NCBI GenBank assembly: GCA_028282785.1
Contig: JANQHE010000029.1
Span: 1-64,000, forward strand
Source of the DNA: Bacteroidales bacterium
GTDB lineage: Bacteria; Bacteroidota; Bacteroidia; Bacteroidales; UBA12077
Length of the DNA: 64,000 nucleotides
Direction of reading: 5' to 3'
The notes under the pieces are model-generated. The model was not told where the DNA came from and ran no database searches. It saw only the letters and a list, made by a program, of their open reading frames with translations. The position numbers and the translations under genes were made by a program. Every line of letters begins with the position of its first letter. The first letter of the stretch is position 1. Positions 25,847-34,481 of the stretch are shown piece after piece.

Positions 25847-27224
25847 TTTGATTGAAAATTAATTGGAATGTAGTTAGTTTATCAGGTTCCGATTTTACGA
25901 ATATATTTCCTCCATGTAAATACATAATTTGTTGCGAAAGGCTCAAGCCAATACCGGAACCTCCTGCCTTGCCGTCTGGCAGGTTTTCTTTTGTAGTAAA
26001 AAACGGAGTAAATATATTATCAATAATTTCCTTCTTAATTCCTTTCCCGTTATCATTTACTAAAATCTCAATTTTATTTAAATTGTTTATAAAAGAGTTA
26101 ATACTAATTTTTGGATTGGGATTTTCCTTTACACTTTCGATTGAGTTCTTAACAAGATTTATAAGTACTTGTTCTATTAGAGACTTATCGGCATTTAACC
26201 TTAAATGTTCCGGGCTTGAGATCAAATTGTAATCAATATTATATATCTCAAATTCCTTTTTAAATAATGTTTCAATGATATTGTAAAGCTCTGAGATCTT
26301 GATATTTTCCTTTTGAGGTTCAGGTAGTAAAGTCAAATCTCTGAATTTTTTCACAAATTTTAGCATACCTTCACTTCGTTGCTGAATAATATTTAACCCC
26401 TTAATTGTTTTATAAACAATTTCTTCTGTTATTTCACCAGGTGTTAAAGTAGAATCATCTTTTTTTAATAAACCATTTATAGATGTTGTTGCAGAACTTA
26501 TTGGTGATACGGAATTCATAATTTCATGCGTTAAAACACGAATGACTTTTTGCCACGATTCAACTTCTCTTTTGTTTAAATCGGATTGGATATCCTGAAA
26601 TGCTAATAATTTAATTCGTTTGTTACTAATCGTAAACTCCACTAATTTAGCAGATAGCTCTAAATCAAAATTATTATTTTTTAAATGTATTAAGTGTTGT
26701 TGGTTTGGAGTTAAGTTTTTAATTCTTTGGGCAAGCCCTGTGTGAATTCTATCTAATTCCGGGATCGATTTTAAATTACTTATTCTGAGAATATCCTTCC
26801 CTGCCGGATTAAAAAACTGAACTTTTAGATCTTCATTGAATGATAAAATACCAATTCCAACATTTTCAACTACTTGTTTCAAATACTCGTAATGTTCTAT
26901 TTTTTGAATATTTGCATTCTTAATAATATTGTTAACATTGTTTAGCTGTTCATAAAGAGATTTAAAAGAACTATTATTTTCATCCCTTTCAAAAACAATT
27001 GTGGAATCCTGATTAGTGACTGAAGAGAAAAAGTTTGCCAGGTTACGGTTTGTTTTATTTAAATAATAAACCAATAATATACTTTGACCAATTAGAAGAA
27101 TTATCAGGTTAATTTGGGTAACTATGAACTTTTCCGTAAAAAAGAAATAAGTAACCAAAAAAGTATTGGCAAGAATTAACAAAACTCTAATAATTATTTG
27201 AATATATAGTTTTTTAATTATCAT
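25836..27224 (-). CDS. NtrB-like membrane sensor histidine kinase, module 1
   Basis: 462 residues: two N-terminal membrane helices (about 8-30, 36-55) with almost no periplasmic loop, a PAS-like domain (~110-210), H-box LTHEIMNSVSPI (H233), then N box LINLVKNSIES, G1 VNDNGKGI and G2 GIGLSLS. Without a periplasmic sensor it probably reads a membrane or cytosolic signal. The ATP-lid carries an extra LPDGKAG encoded by a palindromic repeat (25963-25983) and absent from the module-3 paralogue. Expressed after its activator gene, 12 bp downstream of that stop codon. Confidence 0.93.
   Translation of the reverse strand: MIIKKLYIQIIIRVLLILANTFLVTYFFFTEKFIVTQINLIILLIGQSILLVYYLNKTNRNLANFFSSVTNQDSTIVFERDENNSSFKSLYEQLNNVNNIIKNANIQKIEHYEYLKQVVENVGIGILSFNEDLKVQFFNPAGKDILRISNLKSIPELDRIHTGLAQRIKNLTPNQQHLIHLKNNNFDLELSAKLVEFTISNKRIKLLAFQDIQSDLNKREVESWQKVIRVLTHEIMNSVSPISSATTSINGLLKKDDSTLTPGEITEEIVYKTIKGLNIIQQRSEGMLKFVKKFRDLTLLPEPQKENIKISELYNIIETLFKKEFEIYNIDYNLISSPEHLRLNADKSLIEQVLINLVKNSIESVKENPNPKISINSFINNLNKIEILVNDNGKGIKKEIIDNIFTPFFTTKENLPDGKAGGSGIGLSLSQQIMYLHGGNIFVKSEPDKLTTFQLIFNQTNV
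25963..25983. repeat. 21-bp palindromic element inserted in frame in kinase 1
   Basis: Arms CCTGCC / GGCAGG around TTGCCGTCT. On the coding strand it encodes LPDGKAG between TTKEN and GSGIGLS. Differs by one base from the insert in kinase 2. Confidence 0.8.
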
Positions 27225-27236
27225 GGTTACATTTTG

Positions 27237-28610
27237 TTAGATCCCAAATTTGTTCATTTTATTATAAATAGTTTGGCGGCTAATTGCTAGTTCTTTTGCA
27301 GCTTCTGATAAATTTCCTTTATGTTTATTTAAAGCATTAATTATGGCGTTTTTTTCAATCTCTTCAAGTGTTAATGCTCGGGAAGTTAATGAAGGAAAAT
27401 TATTTGTTCTCCTAAAATCAAAATCTGTAGCATCAATATATTCATTTTCAGAAAGAATAACTACTTTTTCAATGTTATGTTCCAGTTCTCGGATATTGCC
27501 GGGCCAGGTATGCTGTTTAAGTTTTTCTATTGCTTTAGGTGTAAACTTCAGATTGCTTTTTTGATAAGTATCGGCAAATTTCTGTAAAAAATACTCGGCA
27601 AATAATGAAATATCCTCAATTCGTGATCTTAAAGGTGGTAGTTCAATAACAATAGTATTAATTCTATAAAACAGATCCTCCCTAAATAAACCTTCGTTTA
27701 CCAATTGTTCAAGATTTTTATTTGTTGCACAGATAAGCCTAACATCAATTGGGATAGGTAGAATTGAACCAATTCTAATCACTTCCTTATTTTGAATTAC
27801 CGAGAGTAGTTTTGCTTGCAGTTGCAAAGGAATATTTCCGATTTCATCCATAAAGAGTGTGCCTCCTTGCGCTACTTCGAACCTTCCTATTTTTCTTTCT
27901 TTAGCATCGGTAAATGCGCCTTTTTCGTGCCCAAATAGTTCACTTTCAAATAAATTCTCATTAAGAGAACCAAGATCAACAGACACGAATGGTTTATTGT
28001 TTCTATTTGATCTTTTATATAACTCACGTGATATAACTTCTTTGCCCGTACCATTTTCTCCCAGAATAAGTACATTTGCGTCTGTTTTAGCAACTTTTTT
28101 AACCAGTTTATAAACATCAATAATAAGTTGTGAGTTTCCAATTAGTTCCGGAATTTTACTTTTATTTTCTTCGATAAGTATTTCATTCTGCCTTTTTAAA
28201 TTTTTGACTTCTTTTTTGGATTTTCTAAGTTTATATCCGGCTTTAAGCGTTGATAATAATTTTTGATTATCCCATGGTTTTAATACAAAATCAAACGCTC
28301 CTTCTTTCAAAGATCTTACAGCAATATTTACTTCTCCATATGCAGTAATAGGTATTATAACTATTTCCGGATCAAAATGCAGAATCTCTCTTATCCAGTA
28401 AATACCTTCATTTCCACTATTAATTCCGGCTGAGTAATTCATGTCCAAAAGAACAAGATCGATGTTTTTATTTTTAATGTATTGAGGTATTAGGTTTGGA
28501 TTTTTTATATAAAAAACTTCCTTAAAATCATCTTCGATAAAAAGGCTAAGTACATCTAATATATCTTGGTTATCGTCAACAATTAAGAGGTTTCCTTCAA
28601 CTTTTTTCAT
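27237..28610 (-). CDS. NtrC-like sigma-54-dependent response regulator, module 1
   Basis: 457 residues from the ATG; a TTG start 24 bp upstream is less likely. Receiver 1-125: VDDN acidic pair, phospho-acceptor D56 in LLDMNYSAGINSGNEG (an extended loop shared by all three activators here), Lys in KPW. AAA+ domain: Walker A GENGTGKE (~184-191), sigma-54 loop GAFTDA in place of GAFTGA, Walker B GTLFMDEIG, arginine fingers in the REDLFYRIN region. C-terminal Fis-type helix-turn-helix (LSEAAKELAISRQTIYNKM). Activates sigma-54 promoters; the divergent permease is the obvious target. Confidence 0.94.
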   Translation of the reverse strand: MKKVEGNLLIVDDNQDILDVLSLFIEDDFKEVFYIKNPNLIPQYIKNKNIDLVLLDMNYSAGINSGNEGIYWIREILHFDPEIVIIPITAYGEVNIAVRSLKEGAFDFVLKPWDNQKLLSTLKAGYKLRKSKKEVKNLKRQNEILIEENKSKIPELIGNSQLIIDVYKLVKKVAKTDANVLILGENGTGKEVISRELYKRSNRNNKPFVSVDLGSLNENLFESELFGHEKGAFTDAKERKIGRFEVAQGGTLFMDEIGNIPLQLQAKLLSVIQNKEVIRIGSILPIPIDVRLICATNKNLEQLVNEGLFREDLFYRINTIVIELPPLRSRIEDISLFAEYFLQKFADTYQKSNLKFTPKAIEKLKQHTWPGNIRELEHNIEKVVILSENEYIDATDFDFRRTNNFPSLTSRALTLEEIEKNAIINALNKHKGNLSEAAKELAISRQTIYNKMNKFGI

Positions 28611-28642
28611 ATTTTTAATGTAAAAAAGGTGCAAGTTATTAA

Positions 28643-28686
28643 ATTGTCAAATAATTTGGCAATGGACTGTCCAAAATATTGACAAT
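28643..28686. promoter_or_regulatory. Nested dyad, putative activator-binding site for module 1
   Basis: Outer arms ATTGTCAA / TTGACAAT and inner arms TTTGG / CCAAA share one centre (about 28665). It lies 55 bp from the activator ATG and 128 bp from the permease ATG, fitting an upstream activating site with possible autoregulation. Confidence 0.6.
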
Positions 28687-28746
28687 TCTTAGATGTAAAA
28701 TAAAAATTATATTAATAAGGTCAAGATTATCAGCATATTAAAATCT

Positions 28747-28763
28747 TGGCATAAAATATGGCA
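28747..28763 (+). promoter_or_regulatory. Sigma-54-like element before permease of module 1
   Basis: TGGCATAAAATATGGCA: the -24 TGGCA is clear, but GG to GC is 11 bp rather than the strict 10 unless GG replaces GC at -12. Located 30 bp before the permease ATG. Confidence 0.35.
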
Positions 28764-28792
28764 TAATTGAACAGAACAATAAATTTGCGATT

Positions 28793-31141
28793 ATGTTAAA
28801 GAATTATTTGAAAACGGCATTAAGAAGATTCTGGAGGCAAAGAGCTTTTACCATTATAAATATATTGGGTTTATCAACGGGGTTATCTATAGCGCTTGTT
28901 ATGTTAATTAATGTGAAATATCAGTTAAGCATTGATTCGTTTCATGAAAAGGCAGAAGATATCTATGCTGTCGGCATGGAATATATTCTTGATGGGAAAA
29001 ATGTAAGTTCAAATTCATGTGGAGGTGCATGGGGAGAGGCAATACAAGAAAATTACCCTGAGGTGATCATGAAATCTCGAATGAAAGCTGTTGGTGAGTT
29101 ATTACTAACAACTTTTAATGAATCCGGAGATATTGATAAGAAATATATAGAATCAAGAGGTGCTGGAGTTGATTCAACTTTTTTTCAGATGTTTACATTT
29201 CCACTACTAAAAGGAAATACCGAAAATGTATTAAAAAGTCCTCATTCCATGGTCCTATCAAAAGAATTTGCACAAAAATACTTTGCAAATGAAAATCCTA
29301 TTGGAAAAAGCATAACAATAAACAGGACATATAATCTTATAGTTACCGGAGTATTAGAAGAATTACCGCAAAATACACAGTTAGCTTTTGACTTTTATGT
29401 AAATATGGAGTTTTTAAGACAATTGGGATTTAGTATTGACAATATTGGTGGAAATACATATCAAACATTTCTTTTATTTGAAGAAAGATCAAGCCTTGAT
29501 AATATAAATTCAACTTTAAAGGATTTCCTGTATGCCAAGTTTGACCGTGATATGGATTATGACCCATACTTAATATCTGTCGGTTCCATGTATTTATATG
29601 GAGAAAACTTAGGCCATATTTTTATAAAAATATTTTCTGCTATAGCCATTTTCATTCTAATTATGGCTTGTATCAATTTTATGAATTTATCGACTGCAAC
29701 ATCTCTTCAAAGAGCAAAAGAAATTGCAGTAAGAAAAATTGTTGGTGCTCAAAGAAGGCAACTTATTAGACAATTATTAAGTGAGTCTATACTATTGGCA
29801 TTAATATCTTTAAATATAGCCATTGTACTTTCCGAATTTATATTGGAGCTTTTTGACAAGATGTACGGAGAGACTGTGCCCTTAAACCTCGGAGATTACG
29901 GATTATGGGCACAGTTTATTTTTCTTACGCTAATTACAGGGTTTTTATCCGGAAGTTACCCGGCAATTTTTCTTTCTTCATTTAAACCTGTAAAGGTTTT
30001 ATCAATGCACAGTTTAAAAAGTGCCGGTGGAAAGTTTAGAAAAATACTTGTTGTGTTTCAATTTACATTATCCATTTTGTTTTTAACACTTACTATTAAC
30101 TCATATAGACAGAACAAGGCAATACTTAAAAACAAAATTGGCATAGATACTGATAATATTGTATATATACCTGTTAGAGGTGAAATAACGCAAAAATATG
30201 ATTTAATAAAAGAAGAATTATTGCAAAACTCTAATATTATTAACGTAACATCTTCGAGCCAGGAACCAACCTGGGTAACAATAGGAGAATTTGAATGGGG
30301 TATAACACCGGAAAAAAATAAAGATTTATCAAGAGTGCTATGGGTTAATTATGACTTTTTAGATGTATTCAAAATAAAACTTAAAGAAGGAAGGTTTTAT
30401 TCTAAAGATTTCCCTGGCGATATGGAAAACAGTATAGTTATAAATGAAGAAATAGTAAAAGCACATGATATAAAAGACCCGATCGGAAAACAGTTTTACC
30501 TTTATGAGGATGCTTATACCATTATCGGAGTGGTTGAGTATTTTAATTTTTTTCCTGTTGAGATTGGTGGAAGAAATTTAATAATTAAACCTTCATCAAC
30601 TGAAAATGGTCATGTTTATATAAAATACACAGATGAAACATATCCTTATATAGCTGAATATATTGAAAGTGTTTTTGAAAAATATAACCCAAACTATCCA
30701 TATGAATATTTGTTTTATTCGGATTTTAAATCGCCTGCAGAAGAAGGTATTGATAATTTAAGTAAACAATTAGTATTTTTTACTTTTTTTGGTGTATTTA
30801 TCGCTGTGTTGGGATTATTGGGCCTTTCAGCTTATATGGTCGAACAAAAAACAAAGGAAATAGGTATTCGAAAAGCTATGGGGGCGAGTGTACAAAAAAT
30901 ATTATCAATTATAACATGGCAGTTTCTAAAATTAATTTTAATTGCTAATATCATTGCCTTACCAATTGGATTTGCTATTCATAACTATGTTAAACAGTTT
31001 TTAACTGTTAATACTACAGGCGATTCCTTCGTATTTGTGTTTGTATTTATATTTATCATCATCTTAGCATTTCTGATTATTTATTTTGTAACAATAAGGG
31101 CAGCAAAGGCTAATCCTGCCCAATCGTTAAGGTACGAGTAA
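28793..31141 (+). CDS. MacB/FtsX-type ABC transporter permease, module 1
   Basis: 782 residues, same eight-helix duplicated MacB/FtsX layout as the gene at the window start: helix ~20-42, extracytoplasmic domain, FtsX core after FSAIAIFILIMACINFMNLSTATS, helix ~420-440, second extracytoplasmic domain, final core with EQKTKEIGIRKAMGAS and C-terminal NPAQSLRYE. No ATPase gene beside it. Transcribed divergently from the module-1 activator, from which it is separated by a nested dyad and a -24-like box, suggesting signal-dependent induction. It meets the module-2 kinase gene end to end (2 bp gap). Confidence 0.92.
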   Translation: MLKNYLKTALRRFWRQRAFTIINILGLSTGLSIALVMLINVKYQLSIDSFHEKAEDIYAVGMEYILDGKNVSSNSCGGAWGEAIQENYPEVIMKSRMKAVGELLLTTFNESGDIDKKYIESRGAGVDSTFFQMFTFPLLKGNTENVLKSPHSMVLSKEFAQKYFANENPIGKSITINRTYNLIVTGVLEELPQNTQLAFDFYVNMEFLRQLGFSIDNIGGNTYQTFLLFEERSSLDNINSTLKDFLYAKFDRDMDYDPYLISVGSMYLYGENLGHIFIKIFSAIAIFILIMACINFMNLSTATSLQRAKEIAVRKIVGAQRRQLIRQLLSESILLALISLNIAIVLSEFILELFDKMYGETVPLNLGDYGLWAQFIFLTLITGFLSGSYPAIFLSSFKPVKVLSMHSLKSAGGKFRKILVVFQFTLSILFLTLTINSYRQNKAILKNKIGIDTDNIVYIPVRGEITQKYDLIKEELLQNSNIINVTSSSQEPTWVTIGEFEWGITPEKNKDLSRVLWVNYDFLDVFKIKLKEGRFYSKDFPGDMENSIVINEEIVKAHDIKDPIGKQFYLYEDAYTIIGVVEYFNFFPVEIGGRNLIIKPSSTENGHVYIKYTDETYPYIAEYIESVFEKYNPNYPYEYLFYSDFKSPAEEGIDNLSKQLVFFTFFGVFIAVLGLLGLSAYMVEQKTKEIGIRKAMGASVQKILSIITWQFLKLILIANIIALPIGFAIHNYVKQFLTVNTTGDSFVFVFVFIFIIILAFLIIYFVTIRAAKANPAQSLRYE

Positions 31142-31143
31142 TA

Positions 31144-32517
31144 TTAAAAGTGTAATGTAAAAACAGTTTTTTTATTTGGATCTGATTTAACAGAAATATT
31201 ACCTCCATGTAAATGTAATATTTGTCGGGAAAGGCTCAATCCAATACCAGAACCCCCTGCCTTGCCGTCAGGCAGGTTTTCTTTTGTAGTGAAAAAAGGT
31301 ATAAAGATATTCTCAATTTCATCTTTTGTAATTCCCTTTCCATTATCAATTACTTTTATTAAAGGTTTATCATTGAATAATTCGCCTTTTATTTCCAGAT
31401 GAGGTTCTTTTGTATTTAGTAATGCTTCAGATGAGTTTTTAATTAAATTTATTAATACTTGCTCGATAAGTTTTTCATCCGCATATAACGTTAGATTATC
31501 CGGTAAACATGAAAATTGAAAAACAATATTCTTTTTATTTAAATCTTCCTTTAATAAAGTATTAAGATGTTCAAGCAATTTTGAGAGTTCAAAAACAGAA
31601 AAATTCGGTTTAGGAATTTGGGTTAAATTTTTATATGTTTCAACAAAGTTGGATAATCCGATGCTTCGTTTTCGTATTGTTTTAAGCCCAAGCAAGGAAT
31701 TCTCAATGGTCGAATTATCAAGTTCATTAATCCTTTTTATTTTCTCATTTTCTTCAAACATTCCTATTAAAGAACCTGAAAGAAGCTTTATGGGACTAAC
31801 AGAATTCATAATTTCATGTGTTAATACGCGTATTAATTTTTGCCAGGCATCAACTTCACTTTGATCAATTTCACTTTTAATATTCTGTAACGATAGAAGT
31901 TTTATCTCAAGCGTTTTAATTTTAAAATTTGCCGCCTTTACCGATAATTGAATAATTTCATTATCAATATTTAATTTAATTAATTTATTGTTGCCTGGTT
32001 TTATAGAAGTTAGTTTTGCTGCCAAACCTGGCTGGATAAGATCAATTTCCGATATATAGTTTAAATTATGCTTCTTAAATAGTTTTAAGGCTGCATCATT
32101 ACATATTTCAATTTTTCCTGATTCATCAAGGGCCAATATTCCAATTCCAATATGCTTTATGGTACTATGAAAATATTGATGTTCTGTTTCCTTTTCCGAT
32201 CTAACCTCAGAAATATCATTAATTATTTGATTTAATTCCTGGTATAGTCTCTTAAATGCTTTGTCTATTTTCTTTTTTTTATGGAAACTGATAGAAACAT
32301 CATCATATTTTATGGCTGTAATAAATTTAATAATATCCCTGTTTACTCTTTGTAAATACCAAATAAGATAAATTATTTCCAAAACCCAAAGTATAACAAG
32401 CGACGAACTGGTAATGAGCATGTATTCCTGATCAAGTGTCCAGAAAAATGCCAGTGTTGTTGCGGCTATTAAAATAACCTGTAGTATGATATATATCCTG
32501 AATCTGCTAAATGCCAT
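31144..32517 (-). CDS. NtrB-like membrane sensor histidine kinase, module 2
   Basis: 457 residues, paralogous over its whole length to the module-1 kinase: two closely spaced membrane helices (~8-28, 35-55), a PAS-like region (~115-210), H-box LTHEIMNSVSPI (H234), N box LINLIKNSSEA, G1 IDNGKGI, G2 GIGLSLS. The ATP-lid insert LPDGKAG is again encoded by the 21-bp palindrome. Overlaps the 3' end of its activator gene by 11 bp, so translation is coupled and the two are made together. Confidence 0.93.
   Translation of the reverse strand: MAFSRFRIYIILQVILIAATTLAFFWTLDQEYMLITSSSLVILWVLEIIYLIWYLQRVNRDIIKFITAIKYDDVSISFHKKKKIDKAFKRLYQELNQIINDISEVRSEKETEHQYFHSTIKHIGIGILALDESGKIEICNDAALKLFKKHNLNYISEIDLIQPGLAAKLTSIKPGNNKLIKLNIDNEIIQLSVKAANFKIKTLEIKLLSLQNIKSEIDQSEVDAWQKLIRVLTHEIMNSVSPIKLLSGSLIGMFEENEKIKRINELDNSTIENSLLGLKTIRKRSIGLSNFVETYKNLTQIPKPNFSVFELSKLLEHLNTLLKEDLNKKNIVFQFSCLPDNLTLYADEKLIEQVLINLIKNSSEALLNTKEPHLEIKGELFNDKPLIKVIDNGKGITKDEIENIFIPFFTTKENLPDGKAGGSGIGLSLSRQILHLHGGNISVKSDPNKKTVFTLHF
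31256..31276. repeat. 21-bp palindromic element inserted in frame in kinase 2
   Basis: Arms CCTGCCT / AGGCAGG (7 bp, perfect) with a 7-nt loop. Encodes LPDGKAG in the ATP-lid at the same position as in kinase 1. Confidence 0.8.
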
Positions 32518-33880
32518 ATTTTTCCATTTTCTTATATAACGTAGACCTGTTTATCCCAAGTTCTTTTGCTGCAGAACTTATATTTCCTTTATATTTTCGT
32601 ATAGCTTTTTCAATAAGTACTTTCTCATTCTCATCAAGATTTAACGATTTTGCAACAGAACTTTTTGGTTTAATTTCACCTTCCGGCCAACAATGTTGAT
32701 TTAAAATGATATTACCTTCACAAAGAATTACTGCCTTTTCAATGGTATGTTGTAATTCTCTTACATTTCCGGGCCAGAAATGCTCTTTTAATCTTGGTAA
32801 TAGACTCGAATGAAATTTTATAGTTGATTTATTATATTTTTCACCGTAAGTTTTTAAAAAGAAATTGGAAAGCAAAATAATATCTTCATTTCTTTCTCTT
32901 AAAGGAGGAAGATTAATGTTAATCGTATTTATTCTGTATAAAAGATCCTCTCTGAACAGGTTTTTCTCGACCATTTCTTCGGGACTTTTATTCGTTGCAC
33001 AAATTAGTCTGATATCAACCGGTATTGGTTTATTTGATCCTATTCTGTATATTTTTTTATTTTGAATTGCTGTTAATAATTTTGCTTGCAAGGGCATTGG
33101 TAGATTTCCAATTTCATCCAGAAACAATGTGCCACCTGATGCAATTTCAAATCTTCCGGCCCTGTCTTCTTTTGCATCTGTGAATGAGCCTTTTATATGG
33201 CCAAACAGCTCACTTTCAAATAGATTTTCTTGTAATGCTCCCATATCGACACTTACAAACACTTCATTTGCTCTATTTGATTTTCGATGTATTTCTCTTG
33301 CAATAACTTCTTTTCCGGTTCCATTTTCTCCCAGGATCAACATATTTGCATCTGTTTTAGCAACCTTTTCAACAATTTCAAAAATATTTTGCATGACAAC
33401 AGACTTACCAATTACTTGATTAAAGTTCTGATCTATTTTATCGCTTAAATGCTTTTGTTTTTGTTGCAGATTTTGAATTTTTAACTTTGATAATCTCAAA
33501 TTATATGCGGCAAGTATGGTTGAGAGTATCTTTTTTTCATCCCATGATTTTTGAATAAAATCTGTTGCTCCTTCCTTCATTGCATTAACTGCCAATTCCA
33601 CATCGCCATAAGCGGTTATCAAAACTATGGAAGCGCTTTGATCTTTTTCCAGAATTTGTTTCATCCAATAAATACCTTCGTTTCCGGAATTAACACCAGC
33701 GGTGAAATTCATATCTAAAAGAACAATATCATAGGATTCTTTTCTTATATATTCTGGTATTAAATTTGGATTTTTAATAGTATCGATCTTTTCAAAATGC
33801 TTTGATAAGAAAAATCGAAGGGCAATTAATAACTCTTCGTTATCGTCAACAATAAGTATTTTTCCTTTTTGGTTAGGCAT
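32507..33880 (-). CDS. NtrC-like sigma-54-dependent response regulator, module 2
   Basis: 457 residues. Receiver with VDDN, phospho-acceptor D56 in LLDMNFTAGVNSGNEG and the shared IKNPN motif; AAA+ with GENGTGKE, sigma-54 loop GSFTDA (two changes from GAFTGA), Walker B GTLFLDEIG; C-terminal Fis-type helix-turn-helix (ISSAAKELGINRSTLYKKM). First gene of the activator-kinase operon. The divergent permease trio 34482-41777 is the likely target, because two copies of a TGTTG-N7-CAACA dyad precede its two transcription units. Confidence 0.94.
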   Translation of the reverse strand: MPNQKGKILIVDDNEELLIALRFFLSKHFEKIDTIKNPNLIPEYIRKESYDIVLLDMNFTAGVNSGNEGIYWMKQILEKDQSASIVLITAYGDVELAVNAMKEGATDFIQKSWDEKKILSTILAAYNLRLSKLKIQNLQQKQKHLSDKIDQNFNQVIGKSVVMQNIFEIVEKVAKTDANMLILGENGTGKEVIAREIHRKSNRANEVFVSVDMGALQENLFESELFGHIKGSFTDAKEDRAGRFEIASGGTLFLDEIGNLPMPLQAKLLTAIQNKKIYRIGSNKPIPVDIRLICATNKSPEEMVEKNLFREDLLYRINTININLPPLRERNEDIILLSNFFLKTYGEKYNKSTIKFHSSLLPRLKEHFWPGNVRELQHTIEKAVILCEGNIILNQHCWPEGEIKPKSSVAKSLNLDENEKVLIEKAIRKYKGNISSAAKELGINRSTLYKKMEKYGI

Positions 33881-33919
33881 TTTTACTATGTTTAAATGTA
33901 TAAATGATAAAATGTTACT

Positions 33920-34276
33920 TTAGATAAGATGTGTTTTTGGTTTGGTCATTATTTTGGATATTTTATTAGCTTCTTTCAAAAGCCTTAATAATTCTGGTTT
34001 ATCTTTTGACAGATTTGTATCTTGGATTACTTCCAGCCGGTATTCACACTCATCGGATTCTTCTATGGCAATACAAATCTTACTAAAAAATCTGCTTTAG
34101 ATCTTCCCCTGCATGCCGCTCGGTAATTTGCTTCAGGATGTTACCGGTTTTATTAATTGGTATAATAACAGATGAGGCTTTAGTTTCTTTAAGTGTATTG
34201 CAAATATAATAACATCAACTGCAAACTTTTTAGTTCTTTTTTTTAAGTTTTCAATAAAAATTTCTTTTTCAGTCAT
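33920..34276 (-). pseudogene. Decayed four-helix-bundle protein (S23 / TIGR02436 family)
   Basis: Starts as MTEKEIFIENLKKRTKKFAV, then matches the family in three different frames: LYQLIK, ANYRAACRGRSKADF, and FSKICIAIEESDECEY through LLKEANKISKIM to a stop. At least three frameshifts and an in-frame stop separate the pieces. Intact members (about 120 residues) are encoded near rRNA or scattered in genomes, and related bundles serve as accessory factors of retroelements. It fills much of the 600-bp gap between the module-2 activator and the permeases and is not functional as read. Confidence 0.8.
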
Positions 34277-34314
34277 GATTTTTATGTTTTCATTTATTTT
34301 AGCATTAAAGCATT

Positions 34315-34376
34315 ACAACATTTAAAATTAGTACAAAATGTTGTTATTTTCGACATGAGTGTTGGAATTTGCAACA
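34315..34376. promoter_or_regulatory. Two dyads, putative activator sites for module 2
   Basis: ACAACATTT-N12-AAATGTTGT (34315-34344, perfect 9-bp arms) and TGTTG-N7-CAACA (34360-34376). The second is repeated at 39236-39252 upstream of the third permease. Its centre is about 75 bp before the -12 region of the promoter at 34432-34447. Confidence 0.65.
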
Positions 34377-34431
34377 GTTAATGATTTAAGTTTTGTGTGT
34401 AAGTATCAACTAATCAGCTAATAATAATTTT

Positions 34432-34447
34432 TGGTACGTCTTTGGCT
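34432..34447 (+). promoter_or_regulatory. Sigma-54 promoter-like element, permease trio
   Basis: TGGTACGTCTTTGGCT fits TGGCACG-N4-TTGC with two mismatches and exactly 10 bp between GG and GC. The ATG lies 35 bp downstream. Confidence 0.55.
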
Positions 34448-34481
34448 TGTTATGAGCATTATAATAATATATTAATTAAAA

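Noticed and set aside
33920-34276. Accessory gene (Avd-like) of a diversity-generating retroelement
   Set aside because: No reverse transcriptase, template or variable repeat nearby, and the gene is broken; the S23/four-helix-bundle family is a simpler match.
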